In this document: positions 10,918 through 20,591 of the stretch, piece after piece
How positions within the stretch are numbered: the first letter of the stretch is position 1
Layout of the letters: each line of letters starts with the position of its first letter
Origin: Tubiluchus corallicola
Lineage: Eukaryota; Priapulida; Priapulimorpha; Priapulimorphida; Tubiluchidae
Direction of reading: 5' to 3'
Length of the DNA: 44,236 bases
NCBI GenBank assembly: GCA_030141605.1
Contig: JAQGDQ010001365.1
Location: 1-44,236 of the forward strand
Program-made: the position numbers and the translations under genes
Notes under the pieces: model-generated
The model's input: the letters and a program-made list of their open reading frames with translations, nothing else
Databases searched by the model: none
What the model was told of the DNA's origin: nothing

Positions 10918-13245
10918 ATGTATGCGGGTTACGCAGATGTGGCCATGTACACTCAGTGCACAGACGACGGTAGGGGAGTGGTGCCAATGCTGGATCTGTT
11001 TCCGGCTCGAGCATTTGATCTGTTGCCTAAACCTACCAGCGTGGAGCATTGCAATCCGTGGATCAGTGGAGCAACCTTCGAGGACGATTTCATTTTTGTT
11101 GCAGAGTTTTCTGAAATAGAGGGTCCAAAACCGCTGATGACCGTTCCGTACGACGGCGGCGGAACTTTCGACCAAAACGCGTTCGCGATTCGCATTCTTT
11201 CGGCGGATTATCACAATTCGGTAAGCACGGAGTTCCGGCCGGTGCGTGATACGCAAGTCGTTCTGTCTCAGGTGCAAGAAGGTGCGGTGGCGTACGTGCA
11301 TTACTTCACGCTGTACGACATTCGTGCCAGAGGGTTTGTCAGGCCTTTCTGCGTTTCTTACGTCACTGCGGACAAGACAAAAATAACCAAAAACTTTGAG
11401 GAACTGCGAAACGCCTTCTTGGAAGTGCTAAAGCACTTTAAATACAGAAACTTGAGATTGTTCACCAACGATCTGGAAAACCGAGTCAAGGGCACGAGAG
11501 ATGTTGATGATGATGACAACGTGGATAGTTTCGGTTCTTATTCAGACAGTTTCACAAACGGTTCTTCGTGTAGGTCGTTTGATTTGAAACTGAGAACTTT
11601 GGAAGAGCTCTGCGACTGGAACGGCCACGAAGGTGTCGAACTGCTGCGCTTAATTCACCGCCATTTTAGCAGAGACTCGTTGGTACTGATGCTGGAGAAA
11701 ATGCACCTTTTTCTTCTGAAGCCCACCGCCGGATTGCTGACGTTTGGAGGTTGTATGGCATTAAATGTTTTGGGTGGTGTCTCAGATGTGCTTAACAAGG
11801 ATCAAAGTACCTTGTGCTGTAAGTCCGATGCTGGTGGCCGTAGGTATAGTATTGACAGCAGTGGCAGCAGCACGGATGAGTCAGACATCGAAGTTCTAAC
11901 GGACAATGGTCAGTACTCGTCGCCCACAAATCTAGAATATGTGACTGCACGCATTCAGCACTTGATAAAAGATCTCTCCGAGCAAAATTCCAAATGTCAC
12001 ACGACGCCGAATTCCGACTACGGCCACAACGACTCTCTTCCTAGTCAAGGAGGTGCGTTGGGAAACGGCGACTTGCCGTCCGTGAGCCGCGTTCCAACAC
12101 GGCTGCCGGAGGAGTCGTTCGAATCCGGCGACAGCTTCCGGATCTGCACGCCGAATTCGTCCTGGTGGAACACGGGTATGGAATGCTTCTACAGGAACAC
12201 GGCAAACATAAGTCCGGTTAGCTTTCAGCAGGACGCTACGTCTCTTTCATCGTCGGTCGATTCCAGTCGGCAAGAATCCGTATGCGATCCTCAGAGTCCG
12301 TCGCTCCGTTTCTCCCAGACCGGCGGCACGATCGCTTCCAAATACTGGCACCTGAACGCGGACGCTGCAAACGAGTTTGATATGAAATGCGACAGGTATA
12401 CTCAGTTGGTTTTGTGCGGCTCAATGGGAAAGACATTGGCTTGCAAACTTCACAGGACGTATTGCATTGCCGTTGCTAACTTCACCGATCAGTGCTTTCG
12501 TCTGACTAAGGCCACTCCTGGCTACGGTATCAGACATTTCCTGAATCACTTCTCTTTCACTGTGCACATGATATACTGTTTGTTGAGCGGTCGGCCGTTG
12601 CTCGTCGTGGGTCCGGACACCATGGAGGCGGAAGTACGGGCGACGGTACTGACGCTGTCCATGTTCGTACCGGGTAATAACATCAGCAAGAGCGTGATAC
12701 CGTGGTACACCAGGAAACTAAAGCTAGGCGATCTCGGTTACTTCCGGCTGGTCGGACTTTGCGTAAACGACGAGGACGGCGTCGATTCCAGGATGAGCGC
12801 GACGGTCCGACAGTACGTCTCCGTATTCCATTACCGGAACAGGACCTTGAAGACGCCGCGCTATTCCGGGAAAATGCTCAGTTGTCTCAACGAAAAGCGG
12901 AGCTTCAAGACGGACGGCGCACTGATCACGTTCCTTCAAACGCTGCTGTGCGAGTTGTCGCTAAAAGCTTTTCTCTACTTTCACACATTTTGTGCGCAAT
13001 TGTCGACGACCAACAAACTGGACCTTGCCACTCAGCCGGATCGAAAGACGGTCGCGGCGTTTTTGAACAAGACGGGCGTCAGCGGTTCAGATGTGGACAT
13101 TGTCCAGTATTTGGGCGAAGTGGTAAAACTTCAGCTCAAAGACGAACACTTCAGCACGTTGAACCTGCGCGAAGACAACAATCAGCTACCTGACATGACA
13201 ATCAGTTCCAGAAGAGGCAGCAGAGAAAGATGTTCCGTTAGTTAG
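10918..13245 (+). CDS. SMCR8: SMCR8 homologue (guanine nucleotide exchange protein SMCR8, DENN family)
   Basis: A 775-residue uninterrupted frame in one exon; the vertebrate protein is about 940 residues, also mostly one exon. SMCR8 forms a complex with C9orf72 and WDR41 that acts on small GTPases in autophagy and at lysosomes. The N-terminal longin region (about 50-170) holds DDFIFVAEFSEIEGPKPLMT, FAIRILSADY and AYVHYFTLYDIRARGFVRPF. Arg138 in the ARGF motif aligns, from memory, with the arginine finger at Arg147 of the human protein. LKLRTLEELCDWN (about 223-235) matches the family's KLKTLEELCD. The middle (300-480) is Ser-rich, low in conservation and shorter than in vertebrates. The C-terminal DENN part (about 515-745) has LLSGRPLLVVG, LSLKAFLYFHTFC and DVDIVQYLGEVVKLQL. 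The start has A at -3, with an acceptor 23 nt upstream. Codon third positions are GC-richer than the flanks, as expected for real coding DNA. Confidence 0.93.
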   Translation: MYAGYADVAMYTQCTDDGRGVVPMLDLFPARAFDLLPKPTSVEHCNPWISGATFEDDFIFVAEFSEIEGPKPLMTVPYDGGGTFDQNAFAIRILSADYHNSVSTEFRPVRDTQVVLSQVQEGAVAYVHYFTLYDIRARGFVRPFCVSYVTADKTKITKNFEELRNAFLEVLKHFKYRNLRLFTNDLENRVKGTRDVDDDDNVDSFGSYSDSFTNGSSCRSFDLKLRTLEELCDWNGHEGVELLRLIHRHFSRDSLVLMLEKMHLFLLKPTAGLLTFGGCMALNVLGGVSDVLNKDQSTLCCKSDAGGRRYSIDSSGSSTDESDIEVLTDNGQYSSPTNLEYVTARIQHLIKDLSEQNSKCHTTPNSDYGHNDSLPSQGGALGNGDLPSVSRVPTRLPEESFESGDSFRICTPNSSWWNTGMECFYRNTANISPVSFQQDATSLSSSVDSSRQESVCDPQSPSLRFSQTGGTIASKYWHLNADAANEFDMKCDRYTQLVLCGSMGKTLACKLHRTYCIAVANFTDQCFRLTKATPGYGIRHFLNHFSFTVHMIYCLLSGRPLLVVGPDTMEAEVRATVLTLSMFVPGNNISKSVIPWYTRKLKLGDLGYFRLVGLCVNDEDGVDSRMSATVRQYVSVFHYRNRTLKTPRYSGKMLSCLNEKRSFKTDGALITFLQTLLCELSLKAFLYFHTFCAQLSTTNKLDLATQPDRKTVAAFLNKTGVSGSDVDIVQYLGEVVKLQLKDEHFSTLNLREDNNQLPDMTISSRRGSRERCSVS

Positions 13246-13370
13246 GTAACTAGTGGCCTGCGAGGGTGACGTGTGGCTCCCTCATGTGGCTCGAACGCAA
13301 GTTTAATGTTAAGCGTCTTGTATAAATGCTTGCACAATATTTAGTGTGATAAGTTTTTTGCAGTACCATA

Positions 13371-13759
13371 TACAGTCAACCCTCGTTAAACCGGACTAAT
13401 TGGGTGGTTTGGTCCAGTTTAGCCGATTGTCCGATTTATCTGATATGCCTATATATGGTCTATATTATGCAGGAATAATCACCTTAATAAGGCCTATATA
13501 CATTGCACTATATACTGTGCACTATATACTATACTGTATATTACTTTAAAATAGTTAACCTGTGAGGATAAACAAATTATTGAACAGTTTAAATAAAAAA
13601 TGACGACGGCCCGTCAATGGCTCGTGGTGAGTTGGTAGGCCGTGTTGCGTTTAGCGCTCGTGCTCGGTCAGAAATCGGTCAGTTTCCTTTACCACGGATG
13701 ACGTCCGTCTTATCCGAAATACGGGCTAACGGGGTCCGGTTTAACGAGGGTCGACTGTA
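13371..13759. mobile_element. Pogo-like MITE in the 3' flank of SMCR8 (intact copy)
   Basis: TA-flanked element with TIRs CAGTCAACCCTCGTTAAACC and CAGTCGACCCTCGTTAAACC. It begins 126 bp after the SMCR8 stop, so it may form part of the 3' UTR; an AATAAA lies inside at about 13583 and another AATAAAATGA follows at 13790. The interior is the reverse complement of the element at 30095-30915 and gives the empty-site sequence for the SINE found there. Confidence 0.9.
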
Positions 13760-13969
13760 AGGTGAAACGTTTTGCCTTTTTCATAAGCATAATAAAATGA
13801 AGATAACAGCCAGCATCCACTTAAGCAAAGACGTGGCTTTTATTCAGACACAAACATCTGTAAAACTTTGACCAGTTATGGTCATGGTTTACCTAAGTAT
13901 CCACCTAAATACTATGCAGTGTATAAAACTTACAAGAAGCAGCCCTGTGAGAGGCAAACAAGACAAATG

Positions 13970-14345
13970 CAGTCAACCTCGGATATAAAGGACACCTCCG
14001 GACTGGAAAAAATCCTCCCTTATATCCGATGTCCCATACAGCCGAAGTCGTGTCAGACCGAGTTACACCAGTCTTGATCCTCGATGCTGATTCATTCGGT
14101 ACTAGAAATGTACTTGAGAGCAGAATGTTCTTCAGCAACTGAAGAACATGAGGAATTGTAAATTGAGATGTATATTTCACGTACGCGTGGGGTCTCAGCA
14201 TAGGCTTTTTAGGATGTAAAAAATATTTGATGATAGGGTCCCATATATGCGGGGTTAATTTTCCTGGGTTTCGATTACGCGAGACCTGAAGATATCTTCC
14301 CTTATAACCGAAAGTCCCTTTTATCCGAGTACCTTATATGCGAAC
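13970..14345. mobile_element. Degraded TIR element (CAGTCAACCTCGGATATAA end)
   Basis: The left end CAGTCAACCTCGGATATAAA and a right-hand region TTATAACCGAAAGTCCCTTT...CCTTATATGCGAACA are loosely inverted (TCGGATAWAAGG motif). Similar in style to the pogo MITE just upstream, but the right terminus is not intact. Confidence 0.4.
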
Positions 14346-15640
14346 ATTTTTACAATGGATGCTGGCTGTCATTCTCATTTTAAAAATTCATTTTCCCTAT
14401 CACCTATCATATTCTTAAGCATAATAAGTTTTGAACGGACGAGTGAGAACCGATTAGTTTGCTAGTTGAACGCAAACTTTAAAATGTGATGCGAATCATG
14501 TGATTTTTGCTATTTTGCATATAATATTTTTCACATTATAAGCAAGTTCATTAATATTTAAACACATAATAAGTACACAGACGTTGAAAGACTATTAATT
14601 TATACCTCTATAGTAAAACAGCTAATGTACTTGCATCATAGTTTTTGCATTTTTATCTACGAAGCTGTGCTAATGTAGGATCACGTCACTTTATCAAATA
14701 CTTGTATTATTATTAGCCGATCTGCATAAAAGTCCAATTATCGTATATACTTATGTACAAGTCAGTCAGTCAGTCAGTTAGTTAGTTAGCTATCGTATAT
14801 ACTTACGTACAAGTCGAATTTTTGGGAGGCAATTTTAAGGTGAAATTTTTGGGATCAACGTAAACTTACGATGTGTTTTTGGGAGATGTCGCTAAAGAGT
14901 CGTCTACAATATGAATATGTAAAGAAATAATCCTTCATTATACGCTGGACTGAATGAACACACACACTGTGATACTTCACATCAGAGAATGTTCGCATCT
15001 TGACATTACTTCACAAAATTAACAAATATTACTTTAATTTATTTTAATGTATGTGAAATTAAGTTAAAATTTATATATTACCGCTAAATAAACTAGCGAC
15101 GGAGCCCTTGATCAGAACATGGAAATCGCTAATGATGTTACTGAATAAAACTGTGACGTTTCAGGGATGGGTTTTTAGTTTTAAGTGAGAAATCAGCGAC
15201 TGAAATGTTACGACGGATCCTGGCCGCGATATCCTAGAGTTAAAGGCATTACAAACAATTATGAAAGGCCAGGCTGCATTATCATGGATTGCATTGAGGG
15301 TCTTCAATATGAATACACACGCACACACACACGCGCACACACACACACATACACATATATACATACACCAAGTAGGTATAATATACTCAGTCCAGGCACT
15401 TGCACGTATCTTACACACGAACACAGTAGGCTATTGATTTACTACTCGGCCATTGTTGACATCATTTACTCTGGAAGATCTTAATATTTTATGGTCGACT
15501 TGTACACAGGTGATATACAAAATGATGCTATTTTTGGTCTTAAAATGCACATCGACTTGTACACACGTATATACGGTAATTGCTCACTGCAATACTCCTG
15601 TCGACAATAGTAGTTTTTTGGTGACCACTTTTAATATTAT
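14346..15640. other. No gene; AT-rich DNA with microsatellites
   Basis: Holds a GTCA/GTTA run at 14760-14789 flanked by duplicated TATCGTATATACTTAYGTAC, and a CA microsatellite at 15316-15355. Short frames here have no recognisable protein content. Confidence 0.5.
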
Positions 15641-15648
15641 GCCTTATG

Positions 15649-16176
15649 CAGGGCCGGATTATGATGTTCCGGGGCTCCTAAACGCTAGTGAAATTATGGG
15701 GTGCCACACAGACGAAGCCACTCTCTAACTTGCTTGCACTCCTCTCAAATATTCTTTTACTTGAGATGTATTTGAGCAACATCTGCATAGCTGGGGGCTC
15801 CATATTTCAAATAAAAGGCCTAAAAGGGATCCTTTACCTCCAGTGAAGAGTCATTTCAAAATTGGATTTTCAGTAATAATAATAATCTTTATTTAAAGTT
15901 TGCTTTTGGGTCAACAATTAACATTAGCTCAAAGAGCTATTATCGCCGACTGTAAATAACAACCTACAAATAGATAACAGAGACTACTATTACCCCACTT
16001 TTACCCTAAATAGCACGTGGCAGGCAGGGCAACAACAAGTACCATTTTTAAAGTCTTTGGTATGACCCGGCTGCTGGTTCGAACTCACGACCTCCCAGAC
16101 GGAAAGCAAACGCATTGCCAATAGACTAAACCATCTAATCGTCTAGTCTTCTAGCCTATAGGCTAATCCAGCCCTG
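15649..16176. mobile_element. hAT-like MITE with nested SINE
   Basis: TIRs CAGGGCCGGATTATGATGTT and CAGGGCTGGATTAGCCTATA (inverted). Flanks GCCTTATG (15641-15648) and GCACTATG (16177-16184) look like an aged 8-bp target duplication (6 of 8 match). The right half is occupied by a tRNA-derived SINE. Confidence 0.75.
15875..16140 (-). mobile_element. tRNA-derived SINE, minus strand
   Basis: Read on the minus strand, the head (about 16140-16058) contains TAGTCTATTGGCAATGCG (A-box-like) and GAGTTCGAACC (B-box-like), as in a pol III tRNA-type promoter. The body then runs to a tail of ATTATTATTATT at about 15880-15890. This is a retrotransposed SINE, not a functional tRNA gene: the tRNA-like part lacks a clear cloverleaf and is fused to unrelated sequence. 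Confidence 0.65.
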
Positions 16177-16718
16177 GCACTATGGTTGTGTTATGATTAG
16201 TGCCTAAACTACATGTGAAGATTACGATGCATTGCATAGAGCTTGACCGAAATAATACTTCTTAAAACTGTACTACTATTACTGGTATATAACAATACTT
16301 TATTGCCTAGATAGTAAAAATTATAACTAGAATTAGTAGTAGCACATTGTAGTGCTTTTAATATCAGAAATCAAGTACTTAGACCACATAATTGTAAGTA
16401 TTAAAATTTTTTGGTCTTTCTGATACGGTGCCAAGATAAAGAGATGTGTTAGTTCTCTCTCAGCTATAATTACAGCAGATAAATCAACTTAATAATATCG
16501 GTATAATATTATTGCTAAAGTTTTTAAACCTGTTTATCTTTATTATTTATTAAAAGTGAATTAATCTTTGTCAATTATTGGAGTCTTTGTTTAATGCAAT
16601 GCATTAAATTATAATCCGATAAAATAATAAGGCCATTTTCACACAGTTCTTATTCAAGCATGTACAACTGTCAGAACTAAATCGACGAAAAAATATATTC
16701 TAACTGCTTGTTTAACAA

Positions 16719-17127
16719 TAGGTGTGAGCATTCTCTACCAGAAACCGAATTCGAATCGAACTGAATTTGTGACATTCGAATCGAACCGAACTTCAGTGTT
16801 TCGAATTCGAATTGATATTGAACGATTTTCGAACTAGTTTTCGAACCACCAGTAAAAATTAGTCTTACAAAGATCATGCGTATCACTAGATTTTGTTCTG
16901 CAATGAAACGACTAATAATTTGTTTAAAGTTGTGCACAGAAATAATAACTAAATTATGCTAATTGCATGATGTTTCAATCGTTTTAATGATCAGGAACAT
17001 ATGTGATTGAAGTGATGAATTATTCGAATCTATAGTTTTGGATTCGAATCGAGTTCGAACTAAAAAAACTCGTTCGAATCGAATTCGATTCGAATGTTCG
17101 AACTCGAACGTTCGATGCTCACCCCTA
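16719..17127. mobile_element. hAT-like MITE rich in GAATTCGAATCG words
   Basis: Ends TAGGTGTGAGCAT and TAGGGGTGAGCAT (inverted), flanked by TTTAACAA (16711-16718) and TTTAACAG (17128-17135), an 8-bp target duplication with one mismatch. Subterminal regions consist of overlapping TTCGAATCGAATTCG motifs, self-complementary and able to fold. The TTCGAA-rich open frame is not a gene. Confidence 0.85.
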
Positions 17128-17287
17128 TTTAACAGTAGAAAAATAATTATATTTAATCATTAAATAATTAGCTTTGTATCTTTAAATTATTGTTAATTTT
17201 TATTGCGCGAGTTGATTTCTTGAATCATTTATTAAATTTATTTTTATATCATTTCAATGACCAAAGTTGTTGCAGGTTTCACTAGTG

Positions 17288-18183
17288 CAGGGCCGTCTTA
17301 ACGCACGGGCAAGCTGGGCAGTTGTCCGGGGCTCCACGAATATAGGACCCCCATACCAATCGACGTATTTATGACTTGCTGTCAGTAAATAAACAAGATG
17401 CTATACTAAACTATAAATATTCATTATTGTGTCACAAATGTTTGTGCTGATAGTAAATTGTTCATAGTAATTTCATACTGTATCATCTCCGTCTGTAAGG
17501 TTTCCGGGTTGAGTTTCATTTATATGTAGAAATTTCTGTTTTTTAATGCATAAACTTTGTGGAGAGAGAGAGAGAGAAAGGGAGGACACAGAGATAGATA
17601 GAGAAAGAAAGGGAGAAGAGGAGGAGAGAGAGAGAAAGAAAGGGAGAGAGAGAGAGAAAGGGAGGACACAGAGATAGATAGAGAAAGAAAGGGAGAAGAG
17701 GAGAGAGAGAGAGAAAGAAGGGAGAGAGAGAGAGAAAGGGAGGACACAGAGATAGATAGAGAAAGAAAGGGAGAAGAGGAGAGAGAGAGAGGACAGAAAG
17801 AGAGAGAGAGAAAGGGAGGACAGAAAGAGAGAGAGCGAGAGAAGGGAGGAAATAGAGAGAGAGAAAGTGAGAAGAGAGAGAGAAAGGGAGGAGAGAGAGA
17901 GAGCTATGGCATAGCCAGAAGACGCTATCACTCACTTTATCTGACTTTTATTGACTTTTTCTATGTTACCTTGTTCAAATGTTTGTATTGATTAATCTTC
18001 CCTGTACAGCGTGTTTTTAAATGTTTAAACACTGATTTTGTTCGAGGTACCAATACAATAAACGTATGTTTAATCTTATCAACCATTTACATTCTTATTC
18101 CTGTGAGTGGTTGTGTAGGTAGGGGTCCCCCAGTGCACTCCTTTGCGGGGGGGGGGGTATATAGTGCTGTTAAGACAGCCCTG
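17288..18183. mobile_element. hAT-like MITE containing a GA array
   Basis: TIRs CAGGGCCGTCTTAACGCAC and CAGGGCTGTCTTAACAGCAC (inverted). Flanks CACTAGTG (17280-17287) and CACTGTTG (18184-18191) agree at 6 of 8 positions. The interior holds a 340-bp purine-rich microsatellite and an 11-base G run at 18147-18157. No transposase. Confidence 0.85.
17561..17905. repeat. GA-rich compound microsatellite
   Basis: GAGAGA tracts interspersed with AAAGGGAG and GGACACAGAGATAGATAGAG, the latter repeated three times about 80 bp apart. The Ser/Leu-rich minus-strand open frames are simple-sequence artefacts. Confidence 0.95.
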
Positions 18184-18191
18184 CACTGTTG

Positions 18192-18862
18192 TGGTTTGTA
18201 TATTTTGATATAGTATGTTTATAAGTATATAGTACTGATATAAGTATGTTTATATTTCACAACTTTTAGCTTATTATTGAGCTTTCATTGTTTATCAAAT
18301 TTATGATAATAAGAGTCACGTTTTGTAGCACTCGCCATTTGTAATATTTAAATATGTATAGCTGTGTATGTAGTAAAGTAATTAATTAGCTTCCAAAGCC
18401 ATAATGAAAAAATTGAAAAACACTGTACTTTAGTACTCTATTGTAAACAATAGAGAAAGAAAATGAGTAATAGTTGTTAGAGTTTATAACTATATGATCG
18501 GCATTTCGTTTTGTATTTCTCTGCTTCTGAAAACAGCTAAGAATTGTGTACCAAATTGTGAGAGTTTACCAAACAAAAAGATTTGCGAAGTTCTGCTATG
18601 CCATGCTTTTTCGATTCCTTTGCAGCGGTTTTTTTGTTTGTATTGCCTCCTGGCAAATAGCAATACGGGTGCTCTTCATATGCTGAAATCTTCAAGATCC
18701 TCTAATTTAATTGATCAAATTTTTGTTATAAACACCGTATTAATATTATACAAATAAATTAATATGCTTAAATCGTAACAGTAAAATGGCAGCTTATACT
18801 TTTATTAATTTTCCAGTCAAACCTCTTTGTGCCACTTATTTTAGGAATGTAAAAAAGTTGGT
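18192..18862. other. No gene recognised between two hAT-like MITEs
   Basis: AT-rich sequence. One open frame at 18494-18757 has no recognisable domain and no splice or codon support; I treat it as chance. Confidence 0.45.
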
Positions 18863-18870
18863 GTCGTAGC

Positions 18871-19794
18871 CAGAGCCAGATTATTGGCTAATGAAATTAT
18901 GGGCCACTCTGACAGAGACATCCTCTAACTCTTGAATATTTTTTACTTACATACTATATACTCAATCAATCAATTTGTTTCACTGCAGCAGTTCATATAC
19001 AATACATCAACATGCAATATTATTGAAAAAAAGAAACAGTATAGGTAAAAAAACGTTAATGAAGTCAAATTAACCAAATGAAAGAGCTGCTGTATGACAC
19101 CTTGAAAGCTTGGCTTGCTAGGGTGGCAGAAATGAGTGAATGAAAGAATGGTTAGGGTTAGTAAATATGATGGAATGAAAAAATAGTAAGATTAGGGATA
19201 GGAAGAAGGAAGGGAGGGGAGAATGAGTGAATGAAAGAATGGTTAGGGTCAGAAGAAATGATAGAATGGAAAAAATAGTAAGATAAGGGATAGGAAGAAG
19301 GAAGGGAGGATGAGTGAATGAAAAAATGGTTAGGGTCAAAAGAAATGATGGAATGGAAAAAATAGTAAAATTAGGGATAGGAAGAAGGAAGGGAGAGGAG
19401 GATGAGTGAATGAAAGAATGGTTAGGGTTGGTAGACATGATGGAATGAAAAAATAGTAAAATTAGGGATAGGAAGAAGGAAAGGAGAAGAAACGACCATA
19501 CTACTTTTTACTATATATATTTTAGCGACATGTACATAGTTTGAAGTACGTTTATTGCAACTTCTTAAAATACACTAGAATAGCTATCTTTTGTTTGTCA
19601 ATAAAACATTCCTTAAGAAATGCCACCATATTACTATTTACTGCAGACAAAAGTAACACATATTTCAACGCATGCGTAGTGGAAAAACAGTTTTTTTAAT
19701 CAAATAATTTAATCTTACCAAAACTCGAGGATCTTCCGAGCTTCAAGGGCCATAGGCTGCAGTCTATACTAGCCTATAGACTAACCCGGCTTTG
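18871..19794. mobile_element. Diverged hAT-like MITE with internal minisatellite
   Basis: The left end CAGAGCCAGATTATTGGCTA and inverted right end CAAAGCCGGGTTAGTCTATA resemble the termini of 15649-16176, and both elements share CTAATGAAATTATGGG near the left and AGCCTATAG near the right. Flanking octamers GTCGTAGC and GTTAGAGC match at only 5 of 8, so the boundary is tentative. Confidence 0.6.
19127..19490. repeat. Approximately 95-105-bp tandem array inside the MITE
   Basis: About 3.5 units, each with GAATGAGTGAATGAAAGAAT, GGTTAGGGT, ATGATGGAATG, AAAATAGTAA and GGGATAGGAAGAAGGAAGGG. Purine-rich on the plus strand. Confidence 0.88.
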
Positions 19795-19823
19795 GTTAGA
19801 GCGAGTTTGGCATTAATAACGGT

Positions 19824-19880
19824 GGGGGGGGGGGCATGTCTTCAGATGCATAGGTTGGCATTGTAATGAGGGGGGGGGGC
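19824..19880. repeat. Paired poly-G tracts
   Basis: Two runs of G (about 19824-19834 and 19871-19879) separated by about 40 bp upstream of C1GALT1 exon 1. They may simply be slipped homopolymers; a promoter role is not supported. Confidence 0.5.
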
Positions 19881-20401
19881 GTTAGGATATTGCAACGAAT
19901 ATCCAAGACAACCCAGAATGGTACAATATTTTGCCTGAATGGCTTAAAGGCATCTCACGACTCGTGATGCGTAAAGGCACTGATGCTTCGTTACCTGTAG
20001 TACCGCTGTACATGTTCAGGTAAACTTGGTCAATGAACTGAGTTCTGTTCGCTACTTGATCACTAGATGTGCCAGTGTGAGGTAGCCCCGCCGCTACAGT
20101 AAAAAGTTTTCTAATTGATGTGAGACCGAAAAATTAAGCAGCAAAATTATTGCGTGAATTCATTATTACAAGAACAAGGACGGTGGTTAACTGTGGAATG
20201 TTGTTATAATAATAATAATCAGCACAGCTTTTTATAATTGTGTGAAATGTGGACGGACTTCAACTGCTTTTACGGACGCGAAACTCTGACCTGCTAGGCC
20301 AGACAAAACTTCAGACGAAATTTTCAGTACAATGAAAAACAATAAAAATCACTAAAGCTTCACACTTACGAGTTTTGAAGATTTCCGTTATCAACAAGAG
20401 T

Positions 20402-20591
20402 ATGTTTGGTTTGGCGCCGAGATGGTGGTCGCGTTCAACTCTCTCTAAACATGCTGCTTATTTTAACAATTTCGTCATTGGTATTTTTGTTGGAGGCCTA
20501 GTTGGTACACTTCTCCTATCGCAGCGAGAGGAGATATGTCCAGTATCAAAAACTACAAATATTGTGGGGAAGTCTGCCAAAGGTGACCAAG
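20402..20591 (+). CDS. C1GALT1: C1GALT1 coding exon 1 (cytoplasmic tail and membrane anchor)
   Basis: Encodes [17 protein letters not shown], the hydrophobic anchor and the start of the stem. Donor CAAG|GTAAGG at 20591/20592, phase 1. A 7-codon upstream frame starts at ATG 20334. The N-terminus is the least conserved part of the family, so the exon is assigned from the type II topology and the phase fit to exon 2, not from sequence identity. Confidence 0.75.

Noticed and set aside
16058-16140. tRNA gene on the minus strand
   Set aside because: A- and B-box-like words are present, but there is no convincing cloverleaf or 3' terminator, and it is fused to a SINE body inside a MITE.
17473-17935. 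Long Ser/Leu-rich open frames on the minus strand
   Set aside because: They are translations of a GA microsatellite; all frames stay open because the repeat lacks stop words.
20375-20401. N-terminal extension of C1GALT1 from TTG at 20375
   Set aside because: TTG is not a normal animal start; ATG 20402 gives a proper short cytoplasmic tail before the anchor.
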